Assembly: GCA_005518205.2 (NCBI GenBank)
Contig: RFFC02000034.1
Location: forward strand, 1 to 64,000
DNA: 64,000 bases
DNA from: Hormoscilla sp. GUM202
GTDB lineage: Bacteria > Cyanobacteriota > Cyanobacteriia > Cyanobacteriales > Desertifilaceae
Direction: 5' to 3'
Each line of letters starts with the position of its first letter. The stretch's first letter is position 1. Positions 27,168 through 36,167 of this stretch are shown here, piece after piece. The notes beneath the pieces are model-generated. The model ran no database searches. It had not been told where the DNA came from and worked only from the letters and a program-made list of their open reading frames with translations. The translations under genes were made by a program, and so were the position numbers.

Positions 27168-27288
27168 GAGAGTTCGAAGAGAGTTCGAAGAGAGTTCGAA
27201 GAGAGTTCGAAGAGAGTTCGAAGAGAGTTCGAAGAGAGTTTGAAGAGAGTTTGAAGAGAGTTCGAAGAGAGTTCGAAGAGAGTTCGAG
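27168..27288. repeat. 11-bp tandem repeat between gcvT and gcvH
   Basis: About eleven copies of GAGAGTTCGAA directly after the gcvT stop, with two C-to-T variants in the middle. Since 11 is not a multiple of three the frames rotate; the open frame over it is not a gene. Confidence 0.9.
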
Positions 27289-27440
27289 CAGTACTAACAT
27301 CAACTCTCATGGGACACTGGGTCTTCTGGAGTTGGCAGGTATAACTTGCCAACGAGAGTCGAAAAATAGTAACGCAGCACCCGGGAAGATGTAAACTTAA
27401 TGGCTGTCTATAAGTTTTGCTGCAAATTGGAGAACTGGAA

Positions 27441-27836
27441 ATGGACTTAAAATATCCCGATGACCTGAAATACCTGGAAAGCCACGAGTATGTCCGGATC
27501 GAAGGCGAGATAGGGACAGTAGGCATCAGCGCTTTTGCCGTTGACCAGCTAGGGGAGATTGTATTTGTGGAGTTACCAGAGGCAGGGGAGGCAGTAGAGA
27601 AAGGCGAAACCTTCGGAAATGTGGAATCAGTGAAGGCAGCAGAAGACCTCTACTCGCCAGTTACTGGTACAGTTATAGAATGCAATACAGAGATTGAAGA
27701 GGCTCCAGAAAAACTGAACGAAGATCCCTACGGCGAAGGCTGGTTGCTGAAGGTGCGGCTCGAGAAGCCCGACGAATTGGATTCCGACGACCTCATGGCA
27801 GCAGCTGACTATCGCCAGAAGGTTTCCGGAGAGTAA
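27441..27836 (+). CDS. gcvH: glycine cleavage system H protein
   Basis: A 131-residue lipoyl carrier. The lipoylated lysine is K65 in NVESVKAAEDLYSPVTG. LGEIVFVELPEAG and the C-terminal EGWLLKVRL are also typical. The ATG at 27441 is used because it starts MDLKYPDDLKY after GGAGAACTGG. Confidence 0.95.
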   Translation: MDLKYPDDLKYLESHEYVRIEGEIGTVGISAFAVDQLGEIVFVELPEAGEAVEKGETFGNVESVKAAEDLYSPVTGTVIECNTEIEEAPEKLNEDPYGEGWLLKVRLEKPDELDSDDLMAAADYRQKVSGE

Positions 27837-28058
27837 GGTCTTGTCCTTATTGGTCATTAGTCCGGTGGCTGATGACCGATCGCCAGTGACTGGTGACTGA
27901 GAGAATGCCAGCAGGGGAGAATAGCCCCACCCTAAAGGGTGAGGGGGGGAAGCACCGGGAAAGAAAGATGGAAGTTTCACCTGGAGTGACGGAAGAGTAC
28001 GAGAAAGTGATGGAAGAGTACGGGAAAACGACGGGACTGTCAGACCAATTATTTTTCA

Positions 28059-28409
28059 ATGATTGGTACTAATGGCTCTGGCTGGGACGATTGGAATCCT
28101 TGGGATACTCCGGGTCGAGATATTGCATATGGTCATGCTTGGCGAGATCGTAGGACCGATACTTGGAATAAATTAGGAATCGACGATCGAGAACAACTTG
28201 CAGATTATCTTGATAACATCATCAAATTTCCCAAGAGACAAAAGAAACATGGAGATAAAACTTATTCTCTAGGAGAGGATGGAACAATTGTTATCGAAAA
28301 TCCTACAGGAGTGGATCTAAGTACAGCTTTTAATCCTGACGTACAGGGAGTGACTGTAGGTTCTGAGGAATATTTCGATAATCTGCCAGGTGCCGAGGTA
28401 GATCTGTAA
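28059..28409 (+). CDS. putative orphan toxin module (polymorphic-toxin C-terminal type)
   Basis: A 116-residue protein, GHAWRDRRTDTWNKLGIDDR followed by EQLADYLDNIIKFP, then SLGEDGTIVIENPTGVDLST. This order (His-containing helix, reqla..i..P, then G-GT-VI-P) resembles C-terminal nuclease-like modules of large secreted toxins, here without the delivery part. It has no good ribosome site. A candidate immunity gene follows 40 bp downstream. It lies between gcvH and gcvP. Confidence 0.5.
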   Translation: MIGTNGSGWDDWNPWDTPGRDIAYGHAWRDRRTDTWNKLGIDDREQLADYLDNIIKFPKRQKKHGDKTYSLGEDGTIVIENPTGVDLSTAFNPDVQGVTVGSEEYFDNLPGAEVDL

Positions 28410-28449
28410 AATCAACGGGTTATAATTAAGATTCAGCACAGTCCTTTAT

Positions 28450-28794
28450 TTGATGAAGCAAGGAGGTCAAAAAGTGAATTTTATTAAATTTGCCGAAAAT
28501 ATCTGTGAGATTAAATTCACAAATCAGGATTTAAAAATTTTGATGAATGCGCTTAATGAGGTATATGAAACCCAAGCTATCTCTAATTGGGAATTTCCGA
28601 TAAGATTAAACGTAGAACGGGAAAAAGTCAGAGAGTTTTCAAATTTACTACTCCAACTAGAAATGGCGGGAAAGGAAAAGGAAGAAGTTGATGTTAAATT
28701 TTCCTCAGATGATGTCAGGTTATTAAATAATGCCCTCAATGAAATCTGCCATGGGATAAGAGTGCTTGATTTTGAAAGCAAAATAGGATCGTGA
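28450..28794 (+). CDS. putative immunity protein with internal repeat
   Basis: The protein has two related halves: IKFTNQDLKILMNALNEVYE and VKFSSDDVRLLNNALNEICH, each followed by W/DFE. The second half is cut by a frameshift near 28790: the next frame continues DREEVKLLLESVHELTEKM, matching the first half's VEREKVREFSNLLLQLE. The position after the toxin-like gene suggests an immunity role. Confidence 0.55.
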   Translation: MMKQGGQKVNFIKFAENICEIKFTNQDLKILMNALNEVYETQAISNWEFPIRLNVEREKVREFSNLLLQLEMAGKEKEEVDVKFSSDDVRLLNNALNEICHGIRVLDFESKIGS

Positions 28795-28819
28795 AGAAGT
28801 AAAATTACTTTTAGAATCC

Positions 28820-29230
28820 GTGCATGAATTAACAGAAAAAATGAGGCCACGTATGCCCTCTAAGAATGATTTCGTAATAACTAACAAGACATGTACTCTT
28901 GATGCTGATGGTTACGGAGTCAGATTTTACATGAAAAATTTGATCGTTCCTCAAGGAATAGCAAAAATCGGAAAAATTGGTGTCTGGGTGATTTTGGTGA
29001 TTAAGACAGAAGAAATGGAATTATACGTCAAAGGATTACCTAGTCAAATGCCGATAGAATATTTGCAAAGTGCCATGTTAAGACTCGCACAATATATTGA
29101 TTCTCTAGAAGAAAAATATCATTCTGAAACACAGAATTTTAGAGAAAGTAACGAGATTTTTGAGTTATACGCTGTAGCAGCAGAGGAGACAGAAAATAGC
29201 GAAAAGTCGGTAATTATATTTTACGGTTAA
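28820..29230 (+). CDS. hypothetical protein next to the toxin/immunity-like pair
   Basis: Starts MHELTEK (GTG) or more likely at 28841 or 28853. Contains GYGVRFYMKNLIVPQGIAKI and ends EKSVIIFYG. Its frame is the one that completes the broken preceding gene, so either the two were one gene or this one had its own start inside it. Function not recognised. Confidence 0.45.
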   Translation: MHELTEKMRPRMPSKNDFVITNKTCTLDADGYGVRFYMKNLIVPQGIAKIGKIGVWVILVIKTEEMELYVKGLPSQMPIEYLQSAMLRLAQYIDSLEEKYHSETQNFRESNEIFELYAVAAEETENSEKSVIIFYG

Positions 29231-29539
29231 TGTATCTTATCGTAAAAGGAGAGGAGTTAATAATCCAGGTGTCGGCGCTCGCTCAGTAGTGACGCTTAAG
29301 AACCTTCGTAGCTTTACATATGGGATGAAAGAACTAATTGATGAATTGTCAGAGTCCGACAACTGCACAAAAAATTAAGCCTTGCTTCCCAACCGGTGGT
29401 TCGAGGGACGGACTCTCCTGTCGCCCGTCCTACCCCTCCGATCGCCAGGACTGCTCAAGTTTTGTTACAAAAGAATAAGTGCTTGCGCCAGTTATGTAAC
29501 CGGCGAGACACCACAGCTGTTCTTTGAGTGCGCCTGACT
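29231..29539. other. gene remnant and gcvP upstream region
   Basis: 29265-29379 reads NNPGVGARSVVTLKNLRSFT and ends ELSESDNCTKN before a stop, with AAAGGAGAGGAG ahead but no ATG: a remnant, possibly another immunity-like gene. 29385-29460 has a GGACGGACTC..CCGTCC hairpin. Confidence 0.4.
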
Positions 29540-32425
29540 ATGCCTAATGAAGTTTCTTTTGTACATCGACATAATGGTCCCACAGCCGATGATATCCCCC
29601 AAATGCTGGAACTGTTGGGGACCGAAAGCCTCGATGCTCTGATTGATGAAACTATACCCCAGGCGATCCGGTATCGGCAACCCCTTCAGTTGCCCCCAGC
29701 CCAGAGCGAGTACGCCGCCCTGGCACAGTTGCAGGCGATCGCCTCTAAAAATCAGGTATTTCGCTCCTACATCGGCATGGGCTATCACGACTGTATCACC
29801 CCACCTGTAATCCAACGGAACATCTTAGAGAACCCGGGCTGGTACACCGCCTACACCCCCTATCAGCCAGAAATTGCTCAAGGGCGACTGGAAGCCCTGC
29901 TCAACTTCCAGACAATGGTAATGGATCTAACTGGCATGGAAATTGCCAATGCTTCCTTACTGGATGAGGGAACGGCAGCCGCAGAAGCCATGAGCATGAG
30001 CTATGGCCTGTGTAAAACTAAAGCAAAAGCTTTCTTTGTCTCTGCTGACTGCCACCCCCAGACGATCGACGTAGTGCAAACCCGATCTCGACCTTTGGGA
30101 ATAGAAATAATTATAGGCGATCGCCAGACTTTCTTCAAAGCAGGCGATCGGCCGGACATTTTTGGGGCCTTGCTGCAATATCCCGCTACGGATGGAGCAA
30201 TTTACGATTATCGGGAGTTTATCGAACAATGTCATGGCGCAGGTGCTTTAGTTACCGTAGCAGCAGATATCTTGAGTCTCACCCTGCTGACGCCACCAGG
30301 AGAATTTGGGGCCGACATCGTGGTGGGCACCACACAGCGCTTCGGAGTTCCCCTAGGATATGGAGGACCCCATGCAGCTTACTTTGCCACCCGTGCAGCT
30401 TATAAACGGCAAGTTCCAGGACGCATTGTGGGGGTATCTAAGGATGTCCGGGGCTTGCCCGCATTGCGTCTAGCCCTGCAAACTCGCGAACAACATATCC
30501 GCCGAGAAAAAGCTACTAGCAATATCTGTACTGCTCAGGTATTACTAGCCGCGATCGCCAGCATGTATGCTGTCTATCACGGTCCCTCGGGACTCAAGCA
30601 AATTGCCGAGAAAGTACATAGTTTAACAGTCAAGCTAGCAGCAGGACTACAGCGGCTGGGATATGCGATCGGTTCTGAACCTTTCTTCGATACCCTGAGA
30701 GTAGAGTTGGGATCGAAACTCAGCGCAGAAATTCTGAAAGCCGCTGCAAGTCGTCAGATTAACCTGCGAACAATAGACGATCGTACTGTAGGCATCAGTC
30801 TGGATGAAACTACCACCGAACAAGACTTGCTGGATCTCTGGCATATTTTCGCAGGTGCTGAAAAGTTGCCCTTTACTGTAGAAGAGTTAGAACTCGACAG
30901 TCAGATGAGGACTAAAGTCCTCACTACGAACGGGGGGAAGTTTGTTCGGACTAGCAGCTATCTGACTCATCCTGTCTTTCACCGCTATCGATCGGAAACA
31001 GAGTTGTTGCGCTATCTACATCGGCTACAAAGTAAAGACTTGTCTCTGACAACATCGATGATTCCCCTGGGATCCTGCACGATGAAGCTGAATGCAACAG
31101 CAGAGATGATGCCGGTGACTTGGCCCGAATTTGGCAAGGTTCATCCCTTCGCCCCCCGGTCCCAAACCCAAGGCTACCAAATCCTCTGCCAGCAACTGGA
31201 AGCCTGGTTAGCTGAAATCACGGGTTTTGCTAGCATTTCCCTTCAGCCAAATGCCGGTGCCCAGGGGGAATATGCAGGCTTGCTAGTGATTCGCCAATAC
31301 CACCAACAGCGGGGTGAAGCCCATCGCCATATCTGTCTAATTCCCACCTCGGCCCACGGGACGAACCCCGCCTCGGCAGTGATGTGCGGCATGAAGGTAG
31401 TGCCAGTCGCCTGCGACGGGAATGGCAACATCGACCTAGAAGACCTGAAGGCAAAAGCTGCCAAGCACAGCCAGGAACTTGCGGCCTTAATGGTGACCTA
31501 TCCCTCCACCCACGGCGTATTTGAGGAACAGATTAAGGAGGCTTGCCAGGTAGTCCACAGTCACGGCGGGCAGGTATACATGGACGGGGCGAACATGAAT
31601 GCCCAAGTAGGGTTATGTCGTCCAGCAGAGATCGGGGCCGATGTCTGTCACCTGAATTTGCACAAGACCTTCTGCATTCCCCACGGCGGCGGGGGCCCGG
31701 GCATGGGACCAATTGGAGTGCAGTCCCATTTGGTGCCGTTCCTCCCCGGCCATGCCGTAGTCCAGATGGAAGGCGAACAAAGAATTGGGGCAGTTTCCGC
31801 TGCACCTTGGGGTAGCGCTAGCATCCTCACCATTTCTTGGATGTACATTGCCATGATGGGAACGGCCGGTTTGACTGAGGCCACCAAGATAGCAATTCTC
31901 AATGCTAACTATATGGCCCGTCGCTTGGATGCTTACTATCCCATTTTGTATAAAGGCAAGTCCGGGAAAGTCGCCCACGAGTGCATTTTGGATTTGCGAT
32001 CGCTCAAAAAGACTGCCGGGATAGAAGTGTCCGACATTGCCAAGCGCTTAATGGACTATGGTTTCCACGCCCCGACAATTTCCTGGCCCGTAGCGGGGAC
32101 AATGATGGTAGAACCGACCGAAAGCGAATCTAAAGCAGAACTCGATCGCTTTTGCGATGCCATGATTGCCATTCGCGGCGAGATTGAAGAAATTGAGTTG
32201 GGTAAGATGGATGCCGAGGATAATCTGTTAAAGAATGCCCCCCATACCGCAGAAGCCTTGATAGCTGGCGAATGGACTCATCCCTACCCTCGCGATCGGG
32301 CGGCCTATCCTGCCCCTTGGACGCGCGAACATAAGTTCTGGCCTGCTGTCGGACAGATCGATAATGCCTTTGGCGATCGCAACTTTGTCTGTGCTTGCTT
32401 GCCCATGTCTGCTTATACCTCGTAG
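29540..32425 (+). CDS. gcvP: glycine dehydrogenase (decarboxylating), P protein
   Basis: A 961-residue PLP enzyme that decarboxylates glycine and loads GcvH. The N-terminal half has FRSYIGMGYHDCITPPVIQR and EGTAAAEAMSM; the catalytic half has SYLTHPVFHRY and the PLP lysine K709 in LNLHKTFCIPHGGGGPGMGP. The start at 29540 gives MPNEVSFVHRHNGP. Around residues 456-466 (SQMRTKVLTTNGGKF) the linker between the two halves contains an in-frame REP-like hairpin; otherwise complete. Confidence 0.95.
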   Translation: MPNEVSFVHRHNGPTADDIPQMLELLGTESLDALIDETIPQAIRYRQPLQLPPAQSEYAALAQLQAIASKNQVFRSYIGMGYHDCITPPVIQRNILENPGWYTAYTPYQPEIAQGRLEALLNFQTMVMDLTGMEIANASLLDEGTAAAEAMSMSYGLCKTKAKAFFVSADCHPQTIDVVQTRSRPLGIEIIIGDRQTFFKAGDRPDIFGALLQYPATDGAIYDYREFIEQCHGAGALVTVAADILSLTLLTPPGEFGADIVVGTTQRFGVPLGYGGPHAAYFATRAAYKRQVPGRIVGVSKDVRGLPALRLALQTREQHIRREKATSNICTAQVLLAAIASMYAVYHGPSGLKQIAEKVHSLTVKLAAGLQRLGYAIGSEPFFDTLRVELGSKLSAEILKAAASRQINLRTIDDRTVGISLDETTTEQDLLDLWHIFAGAEKLPFTVEELELDSQMRTKVLTTNGGKFVRTSSYLTHPVFHRYRSETELLRYLHRLQSKDLSLTTSMIPLGSCTMKLNATAEMMPVTWPEFGKVHPFAPRSQTQGYQILCQQLEAWLAEITGFASISLQPNAGAQGEYAGLLVIRQYHQQRGEAHRHICLIPTSAHGTNPASAVMCGMKVVPVACDGNGNIDLEDLKAKAAKHSQELAALMVTYPSTHGVFEEQIKEACQVVHSHGGQVYMDGANMNAQVGLCRPAEIGADVCHLNLHKTFCIPHGGGGPGMGPIGVQSHLVPFLPGHAVVQMEGEQRIGAVSAAPWGSASILTISWMYIAMMGTAGLTEATKIAILNANYMARRLDAYYPILYKGKSGKVAHECILDLRSLKKTAGIEVSDIAKRLMDYGFHAPTISWPVAGTMMVEPTESESKAELDRFCDAMIAIRGEIEEIELGKMDAEDNLLKNAPHTAEALIAGEWTHPYPRDRAAYPAPWTREHKFWPAVGQIDNAFGDRNFVCACLPMSAYTS
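30907..30931. repeat. REP-like hairpin inside gcvP
   Basis: Stem GAGGACT, loop AA, AGTCCTC, then ACTACGAAC. It is read in frame as RTKVLTTN between the PFTVEELELDSQ and VRTSSYLTHP segments of gcvP. Same architecture as 51671-51695. Confidence 0.8.
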
Positions 32426-32648
32426 GAAATCCGGTTCGTTGTTGCGCCTGCACGCAACAACGTGCTCATGTTAAAAAAATCTTAAATATTGTCCCAGTCT
32501 TAGATTTTCAATCTAGGTAAATGATGAAGAAAAACTAAGTAATTTTAAGGCAGATGAAGATTTATCAAGAATTATAATAAAGCTGACCAATCAACACCGA
32601 GGAGATTCTAGAATCGAAGCATAGTTAAAACAGGAGTGTTGCACAACT

Positions 32649-32768
32649 ATGGCTCAAAATACACCCAAAGCAACAACACGAGAAGATCACAGCATCGCCG
32701 ACATTCTGATTGTCGCCTTCCTAGGTTTGTGTGGGCTGAGCTTCTTCATCCTTCTCGGTATTTTCTAG
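32649..32768 (+). CDS. small single-span membrane protein, 39 aa
   Basis: MAQNTPKATTREDHSIADIL followed by IVAFLGLCGLSFFILLGIF: a polar N-terminus and one transmembrane helix ending at the stop. The form is that of small subunits of photosynthetic or NDH complexes, but I cannot assign it. A GGAG (32599) lies too far for a ribosome site; GGAGTG at 32632 fits better. Confidence 0.6.
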   Translation: MAQNTPKATTREDHSIADILIVAFLGLCGLSFFILLGIF

Positions 32769-32871
32769 TTAATAATTGCGCGATAAGAAACGACAATAGG
32801 GCGATCGCTCTCATAACCGGTGCAACTGGTGAGAGGGCGATCGCCTTAACTATGTTAATTGTTAATTTTTA

Positions 32872-33072
32872 TTACTTATTAGCCAAGAAATAGCCAGTTT
32901 CTTGGAGAATTTCTGCCCATATCTGTAGCAGCAGCTATAAAGAGGTTAACTGCCTCATCTAAAGCTATTCTTGCCGCTGCTGGTGTTTCCCCTGCATCAC
33001 ATCTATTGGCATAGCGTGGGCCACAAATTGCGAATCTTCTTTCCAGATTTGTACTGTGTATTCTATGTCCAA
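32872..33072 (-). pseudogene. HicB-like antitoxin, two frameshifts
   Basis: From a TTG at 33072 after GGAGAG: DIEYTVQIWKEDSQFVAHAM PIDVM, then a shift to GETPAAARIALDEAVNLFIA, then a second shift to EILQETGYFLANK. Together these make a full HicB/UPF0150 protein. No HicA gene is adjacent. Confidence 0.65.
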
Positions 33073-33153
33073 TGCTCTCCTATTATAAGCTATTTTAGCA
33101 TGAATTGTGGGCGATCGCCTCTCACAAGCTCCCGGCATGAACGATCGAGGCCG

Positions 33154-33177
33154 ATCGCGCAGCGTGGCGCCAGCCAT
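33154..33177. repeat. 24-nt small dispersed repeat (SDR)
   Basis: ATCGCGCAGCGTGGCGCCAG+CCAT; identical (either strand) to 47307-47330, 49362-49385 and 50077-50100. Contains the palindrome TGGCGCCA. Confidence 0.85.
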
Positions 33178-33219
33178 AAAAGCCTCAAAATAAACACCCT
33201 AGGCATCGCCCACCACTTG

Positions 33220-33390
33220 CTATTGAGGAATCCTGATGACAAACTCAGTTCCTTCACCAATTTTTGAATTACATAACAGCGATCCCCCATGCTTTTTCTT
33301 TATTATATCATGACAAATAGACAAACCCAAGCCAGTCCCATTACCGACAGGTTTATATACAGATTTAGCGACAATTTGATTGAATTGAGA
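33220..33390 (-). pseudogene. histidine kinase C-terminal fragment
   Basis: Reads KPVGNGTGLGLSICHDIIKK and SKIGEGTEFVIRIP, the G2-box region of a HATPase domain. Everything upstream (sensor, dimerisation, N-box) is missing, so this is a relic. Confidence 0.8.
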
Positions 33391-33410
33391 TATAATGGTT
33401 ATAACACAGA

Positions 33411-34703
33411 ATGAACCCAGAGTCAAATAAAATGTCCCCGATCTCTCCCATAGAGGAAGAAAAATATAACATTAGGGCCCTGAGGCGACCAAGGCCAAGC
33501 CACGCCGATTTTTCCGGAACGGTACAGCACCTGTCTACACTGCCTACCGTTCCGGAAAAATCGGAAAATCAAACCACTAGAGGGACTCTCCCTAGCCAGA
33601 CAGAAGCCAACCCATCAGCTAGCTGGGTGACAGTGGTGGCGATCGCCGTTATGTTTGTAGGAATAATCATCAATAACTTCTGGATTGGCATATCGGGAAC
33701 GGTTGTGGCTCTATTGGTATCTTTGCGGCTGATTTTGCCTTTACTGCAATACTTGCTAGCGGATTTATCGCCACAACAGCGTACCCAACTGTTAGGCTTA
33801 ATTAGCTTTTCAGTAGCCCTAGCAGGCTTGTTCAAATTCATTGGTGTTTACCGACGCATAGGTGATTGGCTCAACCAGATAAAATGGGATGAATTCGGTT
33901 CCTGGGCCGACTGGGTAGGGGCCTTGGGGCAAATCACGATCGCCATCCTCGCGGTCTATATTTCTTGGCGTCAGTACGTCATTTCCAGAGACTTAACAAT
34001 TCAGCAAAACATCATCACCCAGCAGCAAACAATTGACGCTTACTTCCAGGGGGTATCGGATCTAGCATTAGATGATGAAGGGATGCTAGAAGACTGGCCT
34101 CAAGAGAGAGCCTTCGCGGAAGGTCGCACTGCTGCCATTTTCAGCAGTGTAAACGCCCAGGGCAAAGCCAAAGTCTTGCGGTTTTTGTCCCAGTCCAACC
34201 TCCTCACCCCCCTGAGACGAGATTACCATTTGGGACGCCCCATCTTTGATGGCAAGGGCGGTTATCAGGAAGACCGCGCCAACGGTGTCCGGGTAATAGA
34301 TTTAGGGGTGATGCTGGCGGGGACTTCCCTGGCGGGGACAGACTTGCGCTGGACAGATTTGAGCGATGCTTATCTAGTGAGAACCAATCTAGAACACTGC
34401 GATTTGGTCAAGGCTAATCTCTCTCGGACTGTATTGTACGAGGCCGATCTCATAGGTGCTGACCTCAAGGGAGTCCGTTTATTCTACGGCTCCCTGGAAA
34501 CAGCCACCCCCCGGGATCGGACTCACCCTCCTAACTACTCCACTGGCGAATATACTGGCGCTGTGGTGGAAAAAGCTGACTTCACTCACGTCAAAGGGTT
34601 ATCTGAAGAACAGCGTTACTATTGTTGTGCCTGGTGCGGCGAGCGATCGCTCGCTACTATTCCTGGAGGCTGTCAAGGAATTCCTAATAAATTAGGACGA
34701 TAA
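33411..34703 (+). CDS. membrane protein with pentapeptide repeats
   Basis: 430 residues. The N-terminal 60 are polar. Two to four transmembrane segments follow (VTVVAIAVMFVGIIINNF and later LISFSVALAGLFKF, TIAILAVYIS). The C-terminal third has pentapeptide repeats (LAGTDLRWTDLSDAYLVRTN). The bacterial family lacks a single function; a structural role at the membrane is likely. The cysteine pair CAWC lies near the end. Confidence 0.8.
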   Translation: MNPESNKMSPISPIEEEKYNIRALRRPRPSHADFSGTVQHLSTLPTVPEKSENQTTRGTLPSQTEANPSASWVTVVAIAVMFVGIIINNFWIGISGTVVALLVSLRLILPLLQYLLADLSPQQRTQLLGLISFSVALAGLFKFIGVYRRIGDWLNQIKWDEFGSWADWVGALGQITIAILAVYISWRQYVISRDLTIQQNIITQQQTIDAYFQGVSDLALDDEGMLEDWPQERAFAEGRTAAIFSSVNAQGKAKVLRFLSQSNLLTPLRRDYHLGRPIFDGKGGYQEDRANGVRVIDLGVMLAGTSLAGTDLRWTDLSDAYLVRTNLEHCDLVKANLSRTVLYEADLIGADLKGVRLFYGSLETATPRDRTHPPNYSTGEYTGAVVEKADFTHVKGLSEEQRYYCCAWCGERSLATIPGGCQGIPNKLGR

Positions 34704-34744
34704 TTGTCAGTTGTTAGTTATTGGTAAAATTTTATTGGGGCTAT

Positions 34745-35728
34745 TCACAATTCACAATTCACAATTTGTCCTGTTGCCGCTGACTGCTGAGCAGCATTGG
34801 CAATTTTCAGACTGTATAAACTGGCCTCCGGAGACAAGTATAATCGCGTTCCTGCGATTAAATGGTCTAACACCATGCTAGTATCTCGAGCAAATAGACC
34901 CCGGCGACTGGCAACTTCTATGGGTGTACTTTCCTCTCCCCGCACCAGAAAACCCCGATCGCGATCGAAGATTAGCGTTCCTCGGTCTCCGTGAGCTTCT
35001 AGTTTCCGTTCAGCCTGCCAGAAGGTTTCTCCTTTACCATAGAGCAGGTCGGCGATCGCGCCATTAGCAAACCGCAACTGGGCAGTACATAGACAAGCAC
35101 TATAGTCATCATCTTTTACTGGCCAATATCGTACTTGACAGCTAACGGTAGCGACTGTACCCAAGGCATCCGTGAGTCGGTGCAGACGGGAGAGAGCAGC
35201 AGTCAGGGGAAAACCGAACAGTTTTCGGTTATATTTCCAGCCCGGGAGAGCCAGTTGTTTAGGGGCGATCGTGGCGTAGCGGAGATAAAAGGGGTTACCA
35301 ATTGCCAGTAATGACTGCTTAAAAGCCTGATGCAAGCCACCGAGAAGTTCAATATGCTCCACATGCAGCAGCTTACCACCAGCAGCAGCCAAAGCGATCA
35401 GTTCTTCAGCTTCGGTTGCATCTAAGCAAAGGGGATATTCTACCACCACATGCTTACCGCTGTTGAGTGCCGCACGAGTTATCACACCATGATCTCGATT
35501 CACCGTACAGACGATCGCTAGATCCAGATCGGAACGATCTACCAGATCCTGCCAGTTGCTTAACGCCTCAGCCCCATAGTTAAGAGCGAATTCCTGGGTT
35601 TTCTCCAGAGAGTGACCGGCAACGGCAACCAAGTCCGAGCGTTCATCAGCAAGCAAAGTTTGCGCCCGCATCTTGGCAGCATAACCAGTCCCAACTATCC
35701 CAACTCTGAGAGTCACGGTCCCATGCAT
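34745..35728 (-). CDS. bvdR: biliverdin reductase
   Basis: A 327-residue Gfo/Idh/MocA-type oxidoreductase. It has a Rossmann motif VGIVGTGYAAKMRA and the segments LLHVEHIELLGGLHQAFKQS, FGFPLTAALSRLHRLTDALG and HGDRGTLIF that match cyanobacterial BvdR. It reduces biliverdin to bilirubin with NAD(P)H, which affects phycobiliprotein chromophore supply. The ATG at 35728 is preferred over the frame's earlier codons because MHGTVTLRVGIVG matches the family N-terminus. Confidence 0.88.
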   Translation of the reverse strand: MHGTVTLRVGIVGTGYAAKMRAQTLLADERSDLVAVAGHSLEKTQEFALNYGAEALSNWQDLVDRSDLDLAIVCTVNRDHGVITRAALNSGKHVVVEYPLCLDATEAEELIALAAAGGKLLHVEHIELLGGLHQAFKQSLLAIGNPFYLRYATIAPKQLALPGWKYNRKLFGFPLTAALSRLHRLTDALGTVATVSCQVRYWPVKDDDYSACLCTAQLRFANGAIADLLYGKGETFWQAERKLEAHGDRGTLIFDRDRGFLVRGEESTPIEVASRRGLFARDTSMVLDHLIAGTRLYLSPEASLYSLKIANAAQQSAATGQIVNCEL

Positions 35729-36167
35729 GTTATTCACCGGCGGCAGGACAATCTCAACCACAACCTTTACTATTACCTCCCCGATCGAAAGGTATAACCA
35801 GCAATAGCAGCTGTTTAACGACCAGGAGTGCGCAGATATAAGCAATCAGTATACAATAAGCATAACGTAATTGCTCAAGATATTGGTGGTGAAGGAATAT
35901 GGGTACTGCCGGTACTGCATAGTTACTCGGGCCATCGGACTGGAGTGAACAGCCCTTGTACTGCCTCGGAATGCCTAACAGGACAAGAGCAATTTTTGAG
36001 GAGCGAAAACTTCTCAAATGCTTACGGGGTGGGGGGTTTTGACCTCGAAGTGGTGAGTCGGCAGCCGAGCGCCCGAATATGCAGTTGAGATGCGCGACAG
36101 CTGATTTTTTTCAAAATCCCGCGCCCAGGGTTGACAAATTCGATAAATAAGTAGTAAGTTGGAAGAC
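35729..36167. other. intergenic before IS66 transposase
   Basis: No gene. AT-rich DNA, a GGGGTGGGGGG tract near 36025 and a GCGCGACAGCTGATTTTTTT segment at 36091. The left IS66 boundary must be in here but I could not define it. Confidence 0.4.

Noticed and set aside
27083..27394. RREFEESSKRVRREFEESS coiled-coil protein
   Set aside because: It is the 11-bp repeat read as codons, overlapping the end of gcvT out of frame.
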